Positions 14,303 through 20,719 of a stretch of 20,719 nt of DNA are shown here, in pieces. The position numbers and the translations under genes were made by a program. The DNA is taken from assembly GCA_003483745.1 (NCBI GenBank), contig DMYD01000009.1, positions 62,083 to 82,801 on the forward strand, in the 5' to 3' direction. Numbering within the stretch: the stretch's first letter is position 1; every line of letters begins with the position of its first letter. The notes under the pieces are model-generated. The model worked only from the letters and a program-made list of their open reading frames with translations. It was not told the DNA's origin and did no database searches. This stretch comes from Roseburia sp. GTDB taxonomy: Bacteria; Bacillota; Clostridia; Lachnospirales; Lachnospiraceae.

Positions 14303-15599
14303 CCAAAAGATAAATATCGTCTTTTAATTTTCCTTTTATTTTTCCAGTCACAAACTGATTGGTCATATTTTCTTCTGTCTCAAATGCCACTTTGACATAC
14401 TCTTTTGTGTATCCGGTAAAATACGTTTTTCCTTCTACCACAAGTTCTTCCTCTAACAGTGCCGTCTTTTCTTTTCCGACATAATAATTTCGGAATTCTT
14501 CAGACATTTTCTTTTCCAGTGACAGAAGGATATTACTTCTCTCTGTCTTTTTCTGCTCCGGCACCTGATCCGGCATCACTGCTGCCTTTGTACCTTCACG
14601 CACCGAATATTTAAAAATGTGCATCTCATAAAAATGTATTTTTTTCAGATATTCTTCTGTAATTTTAAACTCTTTTTCCGTCTCTCCCGGAAAACCAACG
14701 ATCACATCGGTCGTGATCGCAGGATGCGTAAAATATTTGCGCAGCAGATCACAGCCCGCCTCATATTCTGCCGTATCATATCTGCGGTTCATCCGCTTTA
14801 AGACACTGTCACAGCCACTCTGCAGGGACAGGTGAAAATGCGGACAGATCTTTGTAAGCTCCGATAACCTTTTTGCAAAATCTTCCGTCACGATACGCGG
14901 TTCTAAACTTCCAAGACGGATACGCTCGATCCCCTCGATCTCATGTACATGCTCGATCAGTGAAAGTAATGTCTCCCCGGTATCGACTCCGTAGGAACTT
15001 AGATGGATTCCGGTCAGCACTACTTCCTTATAACCGCTTTCTGCAAGTCCTGCTATCTCATTTAACACATCTTCCATTTTACGGCTTCTCACACGTCCTC
15101 TTGCAAACGGAATGATACAGTAACTGCAGAACTGGTTACAGCCGTCCTGCACCTTGATAAATGCGCGTGTATGCTCTGCCGTTTTCTTTAAATGCAGTTC
15201 TTCATACTCCTGCTTTTCATGGTTGATATCAACGATCTGTGCCTGTTTTGCATGTTCTTTTTCATACTCATTTAATAATGTTACCAGCTCGTGTTTCTGG
15301 TTATTTCCGATCACGATATCAATACTTTCATCCAGTATGGCCTGTGCCTCTTTTGTCTGCACATAACAGCCGGCTCCGACTACAATGGCATCCGGATTCA
15401 TCTTTTTTGCGCGGTGGAACATCTGTCTTGATTTGCGGTCTGCCATATTGGTTACGGAACAGGTGTTGATGACATATACATCTGCAATTTCTGTAAAAGG
15501 AACGATCTCATATCCTGCATTTTCAAGGATCTGCTGCATAGCTTCCGTCTCATATGCATTAACTTTACACCCCAGATTGTGCAGTGCTGCTTTTTTCAT
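14292..15599 (-). CDS. mtaB: tRNA t6A37 methylthiotransferase MtaB
   Basis: A 435-residue radical-SAM methylthiotransferase that converts t6A37 to ms2t6A37 in tRNAs reading ANN codons. The N-terminal UPF0004 domain supplies Cys11, Cys47 and Cys78 for the auxiliary iron-sulfur cluster. The radical-SAM motif is CNQFCSYC (Cys154, 158, 161), and a TRAM-like RNA-binding domain is at about 368-435. HNLGCKVNAYE at the start separates MtaB from MiaB and RimO. GGAGG lies 7 bases before ATG. In Bacillus the homologue yqeV follows prmA and rsmE directly; here nifS, thiI and the HPr-like gene sit between. It appears to be transcribed alone, divergently from the HPr-like gene. Confidence 0.94.
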   Translation of the reverse strand: MKKAALHNLGCKVNAYETEAMQQILENAGYEIVPFTEIADVYVINTCSVTNMADRKSRQMFHRAKKMNPDAIVVGAGCYVQTKEAQAILDESIDIVIGNNQKHELVTLLNEYEKEHAKQAQIVDINHEKQEYEELHLKKTAEHTRAFIKVQDGCNQFCSYCIIPFARGRVRSRKMEDVLNEIAGLAESGYKEVVLTGIHLSSYGVDTGETLLSLIEHVHEIEGIERIRLGSLEPRIVTEDFAKRLSELTKICPHFHLSLQSGCDSVLKRMNRRYDTAEYEAGCDLLRKYFTHPAITTDVIVGFPGETEKEFKITEEYLKKIHFYEMHIFKYSVREGTKAAVMPDQVPEQKKTERSNILLSLEKKMSEEFRNYYVGKEKTALLEEELVVEGKTYFTGYTKEYVKVAFETEENMTNQFVTGKIKGKLKDDIYLLVEF

Positions 15600-15628
15600 T
15601 TTTTACCTCCATAATATCTATTTACTTG

Positions 15629-15657
15629 TTGACTTTTCCATGAAAAACCATTACTAT
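15629..15657 (+). promoter_or_regulatory. Promoter of the HPr-like gene
   Basis: TTGACT (15629-15634), 17 bases, TACTAT (15652-15657), with TATAAA overlapping just downstream. It lies in the 99-base gap shared with the divergent mtaB, for which I could not find a convincing promoter. Confidence 0.5.
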
Positions 15658-15698
15658 AAAGATAACTTTAACAGCTAATTTTAAGGAGGTTTTTCATC

Positions 15699-15929
15699 AT
15701 GAAAACAGTACAGATTTCTTTAAATTCTATCGACAAAGTGAAATCATTTGTCAATGCGATCACACAGTATGAGTATGATTTCGATTTAATCTCCGGTAGA
15801 TACGTTATCGACGCAAAATCCATCATGGGTATCTTCAGCTTAGACTTATCCAAACCGATCGATTTAGCAATCCATGCTGAAGCTAATGTTGATGAGATTA
15901 TGGAAACATTAAAACCATACTTAATCTAA
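15699..15929 (+). CDS. HPr-like protein lacking the phosphorylatable histidine
   Basis: A 76-residue protein of the HPr fold. The central DAKSIMGIFSL (38-48) matches the HPr segment around regulatory Ser46 (here Ser41), and the C-terminal HAEANVDEIMETLK fits the last strand and helix. The active-site loop, normally GLHARPA, reads LNSIDKV with no His (the only His is residue 59), so it cannot take phosphate from enzyme I in the usual way. This recalls B. subtilis Crh, which also lost His15 and kept Ser46 and works in catabolite control. AAGGAGG lies 8 bases before the ATG. It is a single-gene plus-strand unit between minus-strand genes. A Crh-like role is inference. Confidence 0.8.
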   Translation: MKTVQISLNSIDKVKSFVNAITQYEYDFDLISGRYVIDAKSIMGIFSLDLSKPIDLAIHAEANVDEIMETLKPYLI

Positions 15930-15941
15930 TCACAGATCAGA

Positions 15942-15965
15942 TGTCATACCGTTTGCGGTGTCACA
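15942..15965 (+). ncRNA. Small hairpin in the 3' region of the HPr-like gene
   Basis: A 10-bp imperfect stem (15942-15951 and 15956-15965, one mismatch and one G-U pair) with a TTTG loop, just after the stop codon and before the main terminator. It may help stabilise the short mRNA. Confidence 0.4.
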
Positions 15966-15977
15966 TAGATGGAACAT

Positions 15978-16007
15978 AAACCACAGGTCATGTACCTGTG
16001 GTTTTTT
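15978..16007 (+). terminator. Intrinsic terminator of the HPr-like gene, possibly bidirectional
   Basis: An 11-bp perfect stem (15978-15988 and 15994-16004, AAACCACAGGT) runs into six T residues on the plus strand. Read from the minus strand the same stem is followed by TTTATGTT after the A-run side, so it may also stop thiI transcripts. Confidence 0.88.
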
Positions 16008-16043
16008 GCTGCATCCAGACTTTTTACATTTTTTTGCATATCC

Positions 16044-16076
16044 GCTGCTGATTATCTATGTTGTGTAATCAGCAGC
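16044..16076 (-). ncRNA. Stem-loop downstream of thiI
   Basis: A perfect 11-bp inverted repeat (GCTGCTGATTA at 16044-16054, complement at 16066-16076) with an 11-base loop, 35 bases past the thiI stop. No T tract follows in either direction, so it is more likely an mRNA 3'-end stabiliser than a terminator. Confidence 0.6.
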
Positions 16077-16110
16077 CAGTACACTAGACCTCTTGTTTTA
16101 AATGACACTT

Positions 16111-17292
16111 CTATGCTTCAATGTGAATCACTTCGACTGTATCAATCGCTTTCTGCATCAGCTCATCAATCTTTTCTGAAAGTTTCTTCTCATCATTATG
16201 AATCACATTCAGGCTCGGTTTTGTGACCGGATGTTTTGCAACGAAAATGGTACAGCAGTCCTCAAACGGAAGAATGGATGTCTCATATGCATCGATCTTC
16301 TCAGAGATCTCAACGATCTCCTGCTTGTCAAAACCGATAAGCGGACGATAAACCGGCATCGTGCAGACCTCATTTGTAGCTGCAAGCGACTGCATAGTCT
16401 GACTTGCCACCTGTCCGATGCTTTCTCCCGTGATCAGCCCTAAACATTTATTTTCTTTGGCAAAATGCTCTGCTAATTTCATCATATAACGGCGCATGAT
16501 GATTGTTAATTCCTCATGCGGACACTGCTCATAAATATAGAGCTGGATATCCGTAAAATTAACAACATGTAAGTTGATCGGTCCGGAATATTTTGCAACG
16601 ATCTTTGCAAGATCCACAACTTTTTGTTTTGCACGCTCTGAGGTATAAGGCGGTGCATGGAAATAAGTTGCATCGATCGTTACACCACGTTTTGCGATCA
16701 TATAACCTGCAACCGGACTGTCGATACCACCGGAGAGAAGCAGCATTGCTTTTCCGTTTGTGCCAACCGGCATACCGCCCGGTCCCGGAATGACCGTGGA
16801 ATAAACGTTGATCTGGTTACGGATCTCCACATTGATCACAACTTCCGGTTTATGCACATCCACGCGTGTCTCCGGGAATGCAGCTAAAATACGCTCTCCA
16901 AGCTGTGCATTGATCTCCATGGACTCAAGCGGATAGTTTTTGCGCGCTCTTCTCGCATTTACCTTAAATGTAAAATGCTTGTCCGGATAAGCCTCATCAA
17001 TGTGATGGATGACTTCTTCTGCTAATTTGTCAAATCCCTCATCCTCTAAGATGACAACCGGACAGATTCCAACGATACCGAATACACATTTTAATGCTTC
17101 TACTGCCTCATCATAATCATATTCGCCATCCATTTCAATGTAGATTCTTCCCTGCTCCTTGCGGATGCGGAAAGTTCCATCTACTTTTTTTAAGGCATGG
17201 TTCATCTGGCTGACTAACGCATCCTCAAACAGATAACGGTTTTTTCCTTTGATAGCGATCTCTGCATATTTTATCAAAAATGCTTTGTACAT
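16111..17292 (-). CDS. thiI: tRNA 4-thiouridine synthase ThiI
   Basis: A 393-residue enzyme that adenylates U8 of tRNA and inserts sulfur to form s4U; some members also serve thiazole synthesis. A ferredoxin-like and THUMP region (about 1-170) binds tRNA, followed by the PP-loop ATP-binding motif SGGIDSP (187-193). EDCCTIF (344-350) carries the cysteine pair that accepts sulfur. There is no C-terminal rhodanese domain, unlike E. coli ThiI, as is usual in Firmicutes, where a dedicated desulfurase feeds the enzyme. That desulfurase gene lies directly upstream, 87 bases away, as in Bacillus nifZ-thiI. AAAGGA precedes the ATG. Confidence 0.95.
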   Translation of the reverse strand: MYKAFLIKYAEIAIKGKNRYLFEDALVSQMNHALKKVDGTFRIRKEQGRIYIEMDGEYDYDEAVEALKCVFGIVGICPVVILEDEGFDKLAEEVIHHIDEAYPDKHFTFKVNARRARKNYPLESMEINAQLGERILAAFPETRVDVHKPEVVINVEIRNQINVYSTVIPGPGGMPVGTNGKAMLLLSGGIDSPVAGYMIAKRGVTIDATYFHAPPYTSERAKQKVVDLAKIVAKYSGPINLHVVNFTDIQLYIYEQCPHEELTIIMRRYMMKLAEHFAKENKCLGLITGESIGQVASQTMQSLAATNEVCTMPVYRPLIGFDKQEIVEISEKIDAYETSILPFEDCCTIFVAKHPVTKPSLNVIHNDEKKLSEKIDELMQKAIDTVEVIHIEA

Positions 17293-17379
17293 ATTTTTTC
17301 CTTTCTATCTTTTTTCAATCGTTTCCTAATTACTTTATTAGTTGTATTTCCGCCCTTTCTTTTTGTCTTTTCTGAGCGG

Positions 17380-18534
17380 TCAGTGTCTGGTAAATTTTCT
17401 GCGGAACGGAATGATCTCTTTTAACTGTTCTACTGCGTAATCAATTTCTTCTTCTGTCGTATTGACACAGAAGCTGAAACGGATCGTTCCCTCTAAATCT
17501 GCTTTGTTAAGTCCGATTCCCTGCAATGTCTTACTCGGTGCCGGTTTATTTGACGAACAGGCACTTCCCGCGGAGACGTAAATCTCTTTTTCCTCAAGAG
17601 AGTGCAGCATAACTTCACTTCTTACTCCCTGGATCGTGACGCTGACGATCTGCGGTGCGGAATCCTCTCCCGTCTTTCCATTGATGGTAACACCTTCAAT
17701 TTTGGTTACTTCCTCGATAAAATGCTTTTTGAGCGCATACATATGGGCAATTTTTGTATCAAAATCCTCATAGATCTCCATTGCTGCCTCGCCAAGCGCA
17801 GCCACTCCCGGAACATTTTCCGTACCGGAACGCATGCCTTTCTGCTGACCGCCGCCGTAAATGATCGGCTTGATCTTTGTCTTGTCTTTGATAAATAAAA
17901 ATCCGGTTCCCTTTGGAGCATGAATCTTGTGACCGCTGACAGAGAGCAGGTCAATTCCAAGTTTTTTCGGGCAGATACGGTATTTTCCGTATGCCTGGAT
18001 CGCATCTACATGAATGATCGTATTGGGATTTTTTTCTTTTATAATCTTTGCTGCCTCTGCGATCGGCTCAACGGCACCAATTTCGTTATTGACCATCATC
18101 ATGGAAACAAGGATCGTATCCTCACAGACCGCATCACGAAGTTCATCCAGTGAAATCTGACCGTTTTCATCTACCGGTAAATAGGTCACACGAAAACCCT
18201 GTTCCTCCAGATATGCAAGGGGTGAAAGTACTGACGCATGCTCGATCGATGTCGTGATAATGTGATTTCCCGCACGTTTATTTGCAAGTGCTGTTCCGAT
18301 CAGAGCCATATTATTTGACTCTGTACCTCCTGATGTAAAAAGGATCTCTTTTTCATCTGCCTTCAGTGTTTTTGCGATCCGTTCTTTTGCCTCTTTAATA
18401 TAACGTTCTGCAACAACTCCCATCGTATGAAGGGAAGAAGGATTGCCATAATCCTCCATCAAAACTTTTACCATCAGATCTTTCGCACGTTCACTGCAGC
18501 GTGTTGTTGCTGAATTATCCAGATATGCCTGCAT
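17380..18534 (-). CDS. Cysteine desulfurase (NifS/IscS family, probably feeding ThiI)
   Basis: A 384-residue PLP enzyme that removes sulfur from cysteine as a protein persulfide. It has YLDNSATT at the start, TSGGTESNN (68-75), His99 (IEHA), the PLP lysine in SGHK (Lys203), RSGTENVPG and the mobile catalytic loop SAGSACSSNK with Cys326. The loop length fits group I enzymes. No iron-sulfur scaffold gene is adjacent; thiI is, so sulfur delivery for s4U is the likely main job, as with Bacillus NifZ. I chose the ATG at 18534, where AGGAG lies 8 bases upstream, over a start 14 codons earlier that lacks the conserved N-terminus. The 167-base gap upstream shows no firm signal. Confidence 0.92.
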   Translation of the reverse strand: MQAYLDNSATTRCSERAKDLMVKVLMEDYGNPSSLHTMGVVAERYIKEAKERIAKTLKADEKEILFTSGGTESNNMALIGTALANKRAGNHIITTSIEHASVLSPLAYLEEQGFRVTYLPVDENGQISLDELRDAVCEDTILVSMMMVNNEIGAVEPIAEAAKIIKEKNPNTIIHVDAIQAYGKYRICPKKLGIDLLSVSGHKIHAPKGTGFLFIKDKTKIKPIIYGGGQQKGMRSGTENVPGVAALGEAAMEIYEDFDTKIAHMYALKKHFIEEVTKIEGVTINGKTGEDSAPQIVSVTIQGVRSEVMLHSLEEKEIYVSAGSACSSNKPAPSKTLQGIGLNKADLEGTIRFSFCVNTTEEEIDYAVEQLKEIIPFRRKFTRH

Positions 18535-18701
18535 TTTTGTTACTCCTGTTCCGCACATTTTCATCTGTGTGCACAAAACTTTATATATATTGCATTTTAA
18601 TCTTCATTTCTGCGCCATCTCATCGCACTGTTTTCATTCTGTGTATGTCCGCGCCCATCAATTTTGAAACAAATTCATCCGCCCGCCAAATCACAGTCCG
18701 G

Positions 18702-19457
18702 CTAATTTGATTTTTCAGTGCACGACGTTTCGATATGATACATCAAAATCGCTAATGTGGTAAATCCTGCCGTCTCAGTGCGTAAAATGCGGCTGCCAAG
18801 TGAGATCAGCTTCATCTCATCTTTTACCATCGCGATCTCTTCCGGTGCAAATCCGCCCTCCGGTCCGATAAAAATACCGATGGACTCTCCCGGTCTGACC
18901 GCCTCTACCGCCTCTTTCGTCGCTGCCATACCACGCTCATTTTCATAAGGAACCAGCTTTTGTTCTAGTTTCATTGCATATGCTACTGCTTCTTTATAGC
19001 TCATCGGCTCTGTAACTTTTGGGATCAGGCTGCGCTTTGACTGTTTTGCTGCACTCTCCGCAATGCCCTGCCAGCGTGCTGTCTTTGCCGCCGCCTTTTT
19101 TGCATCCAGTTTTACCACACAGTTTTTCATTGCAACCGGGATGATCTCATACACACCAAGTTCGACCGCCTTTTGGATGATCAGTTCCATCTTGTCATTT
19201 TTCGGCAGTCCCTGAAACAGATAGATCCGGTTCGGCAGTTCGGTTCCGGTCTCGTCTTTTTCTAAAATCGACGCGCGCACAAAGGAATCCTCGATTTCTG
19301 CAATTTCACAGAAATAATTTTCCCCTGCCGGTCCGCTGATGCGGATCTTTTCTCCCGGCTTCATGCGCAGTACATTTTTGATATGATTGACATCACTGCC
19401 CTCGACCATCACAGAATCTTTCCCGATCTGTCCGCTCTCCACAAAAAACTGATACAT
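18702..19457 (-). CDS. rsmE: 16S rRNA m3U1498 methyltransferase RsmE
   Basis: A 251-residue SPOUT-class methyltransferase that methylates N3 of U1498 in 16S rRNA. An N-terminal PUA-like domain (HIKNVLRMKPGEKIRI, about 25-40) is followed by the knotted SAM-binding domain with AESAAKQS (133-140), IGPEGGF (197-203) and LGSRILRTETA (220-230), all hallmark motifs. The ATG at 19457 is preceded by AAAGG about 11 bases away; the conserved MYQFFVE start supports it, and 24 upstream codons are rejected. It follows prmA by 41 bases, the standard Firmicute order. Confidence 0.95.
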   Translation of the reverse strand: MYQFFVESGQIGKDSVMVEGSDVNHIKNVLRMKPGEKIRISGPAGENYFCEIAEIEDSFVRASILEKDETGTELPNRIYLFQGLPKNDKMELIIQKAVELGVYEIIPVAMKNCVVKLDAKKAAAKTARWQGIAESAAKQSKRSLIPKVTEPMSYKEAVAYAMKLEQKLVPYENERGMAATKEAVEAVRPGESIGIFIGPEGGFAPEEIAMVKDEMKLISLGSRILRTETAGFTTLAILMYHIETSCTEKSN

Positions 19458-19498
19458 TTTTCTAATGCCTTTCTGTTCGTTGCTGCTGATTACGCTGC

Positions 19499-20482
19499 TT
19501 ATCTCTTCTGTGCGGTGATATTGACCCACTCACCCTGATGATTGATCTCAACCACCGTAAGACCAGCTTTCTCGATCGCTTCTTTTACCTGTTCTTCCTT
19601 AAAATCAATAATACCGGAAGTGATGAAATATCCGCCTTTTTTCAGGCGCGCCGGAATGACCGGAGCCATTGGAATAATGACATCTGCAAGAATATTTGCA
19701 ACAACAATATCATACTCCTCTGTACCGACTTTCTCCTGCAGTTCTACGTCGTCGATCAGGTTGCCGACATAAAATGTTCCAAGTCTGCTGTCTAAATGGT
19801 TAACCTCAAAATTCTCATGTGTCGAAGTCATGCAATCCGGGTCAAGGTCAGTTCCAACCACCTCGGATGCACCAAGTTTTAATGCCACGATGGAAAGAAT
19901 TCCACTTCCGCAGCCGACATCTAATACTTTCGGTGTTTTATTCTCCGGTGTATATTCCGCATTACCACGGATATATTTTAAAAGCTGGCGGATACACAGC
20001 TGCGTTGTTTCATGTTTTCCGGTTCCAAAAGAAACACCAGGATCGATCTCAATTAAGAATTTGTCCTTATCTTCCTCTTTTAATTCTTCCCAGGTTGGTT
20101 TGATCAAAATATCCTCAATGTAAAATGAGCTGAAAAACTTTTTCCAGTTGTTGATCCAGTCAAGGTCTTCCGTCTGGTCAGAGGTGATGACTCCGCTTCC
20201 GACATCCACGATCTTGCGGAGATCTTCAAGTGCGATTTTGACCTGTTTTAATAATTCCGTGTAGTCCTCTCCATTATCCTCCAAATAAAAGCTGACATGA
20301 CTCACACCGTCATCCGGTGGAAGTTCCGGCAGAAAATCGATGAACATATCCGCCTGGTCTTCCTTGGAAAGCGGAATATTGTCTTCAATCTCCACTCCCT
20401 CGATCCCTAAATCTGCCAGCATGGCACTCATGTAATCTTCCGCTGCAGTTGTCGTTTCTATTGTATATTTATTCCACTTCAT
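19499..20482 (-). CDS. prmA: Ribosomal protein L11 methyltransferase PrmA
   Basis: A 327-residue SAM-dependent methyltransferase that trimethylates ribosomal protein L11. The N-terminal substrate domain (about 1-90, acidic in the middle) leads to W113KKFF, the PGVSFGTGKHETT motif (149-161) and SAM motif I VLDVGCGSG (186-194), with NILADVI as the NPPY-like motif. Length is somewhat above E. coli PrmA (293) but normal for clostridia. GGAGA lies 7 bases before the ATG at 20482; a frame 17 codons longer starts inside a hairpin and is rejected. First gene of the prmA-rsmE-desulfurase-thiI unit. No dnaK/dnaJ gene is seen upstream within the window. Confidence 0.95.
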   Translation of the reverse strand: MKWNKYTIETTTAAEDYMSAMLADLGIEGVEIEDNIPLSKEDQADMFIDFLPELPPDDGVSHVSFYLEDNGEDYTELLKQVKIALEDLRKIVDVGSGVITSDQTEDLDWINNWKKFFSSFYIEDILIKPTWEELKEEDKDKFLIEIDPGVSFGTGKHETTQLCIRQLLKYIRGNAEYTPENKTPKVLDVGCGSGILSIVALKLGASEVVGTDLDPDCMTSTHENFEVNHLDSRLGTFYVGNLIDDVELQEKVGTEEYDIVVANILADVIIPMAPVIPARLKKGGYFITSGIIDFKEEQVKEAIEKAGLTVVEINHQGEWVNITAQKR

Positions 20483-20527
20483 ACAAATTCTCCATTTCTG
20501 TGCTGCTTCTCCATGGTTCCTATTCAG

Positions 20528-20562
20528 ACACAAGCCTGATATCTGCTGCTGTCAGGCTGTGT
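20528..20562 (-). ncRNA. Hairpin in the prmA leader
   Basis: AGCCTGA (20533-20539) pairs with TCAGGCT (20552-20558); ACAC and GTGT extend it by 4 bp past one bulged A. It lies between the predicted start site and the prmA ribosome site. No T-run follows. Confidence 0.5.
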
Positions 20563-20601
20563 GCCATAAAGTATATTTCCGTTTACACATAGCTATTTGG
20601 T

Positions 20602-20630
20602 ATGATAACACAAAATCGGGGATTTGGCAA
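20602..20630 (-). promoter_or_regulatory. Sigma-A-type promoter of the prmA unit
   Basis: On the minus strand, TTGCCA (20625-20630), exactly 17 bases, TATCAT (20602-20607); each hexamer matches 5 of 6 consensus bases. Start predicted near 20595, giving a leader of about 110 bases. Bases 20641-20719 show no gene or clear signal. Confidence 0.65.
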
Positions 20631-20719
20631 AATAAACGTATTTTTTCTTTTGGGAGTGGGGATACTGTGGGGTGTTAGGAAAAAGAGGAGCAGTAGTTTG
20701 TGGCAGTAGCGGTCCGGGG

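Noticed and set aside
18535..18701. A separate promoter or terminator between rsmE and the desulfurase gene
   Set aside because: The stretch has a TATATATAAA-like AT run but no matching -35 and no convincing hairpin, so I did not call a site. Read-through from prmA is assumed.
1..20719. CRISPR arrays, tRNA or rRNA genes, transposases, phage or toxin-antitoxin genes
   Set aside because: I saw no regularly spaced repeats, RNA-gene signatures or such protein motifs in either strand. The gaps are short and contain only regulatory-type structures.

Overview
The window looks like chromosomal core DNA from an anaerobic, low-to-moderate GC Firmicute, most likely a Lachnospiraceae member (Roseburia/Agathobacter-like). 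The evidence is the protein families, strong AGGAGG ribosome sites, and gene neighbourhoods shared with Bacillus but rearranged. Genus placement is inference from recalled resemblance, not a search. No rRNA, tRNA, CRISPR array, insertion sequence or prophage gene was seen. All genes except a LysR regulator and a small HPr-like gene lie on the minus strand.

Layout by coordinate. (1) 1-993: a LysR-type regulator on the plus strand, convergent with the next unit at a 4-base gap. (2) 998-6067: a complete nucleoside-type ABC importer, read right to left from a promoter near 6067: lipoprotein (nupN/bmpA-like), ATPase (nupO-like, GTG start), and two permeases (nupP-, nupQ-like). A strong stem-loop separates the lipoprotein gene from the transporter genes. 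(3) 6202-7308: an AI-2E/YtvI-type membrane protein, alone. (4) 7443-14302: a probable long unit from a promoter overlapping the end of mtaB: ireB, ruvX, an internal terminator-like hairpin, a DUF1292 gene, RNase J, a YlbF/YmcA-family gene, a truncated MltG-like gene, trmR, a U32-family trhP-like gene, a lactonase-like beta-propeller gene and a strong terminator. Bacillus subtilis has the same backbone (yrzL-yrrK-yrzB-yrrL-yrrM-yrrN-yrrO), but here RNase J and the YlbF-family gene are added in the middle. (5) 14292-15599: mtaB. (6) 15629-16007: a self-contained plus-strand HPr-like gene with its own promoter and terminator; it lacks the phosphorylatable His but keeps the regulatory Ser motif. 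(7) 16111-20630: prmA, rsmE, a cysteine desulfurase and thiI, behind a good promoter and a leader of about 110 bases containing a hairpin.

The theme of the right two thirds is translation and RNA maintenance: tRNA wobble hydroxylation and methylation (TrhP-like plus TrmR), ms2t6A37 (MtaB), s4U8 (desulfurase plus ThiI), 16S rRNA methylation (RsmE), ribosomal protein L11 methylation (PrmA), and RNA decay (RNase J with a YlbF-family neighbour). The left third is nucleoside uptake.

I found no clear new defence or mobile system. The best leads are the His-less HPr-like protein, the MltG-like protein without a catalytic domain, and several intergenic or coding-embedded RNA hairpins that may set expression within operons.
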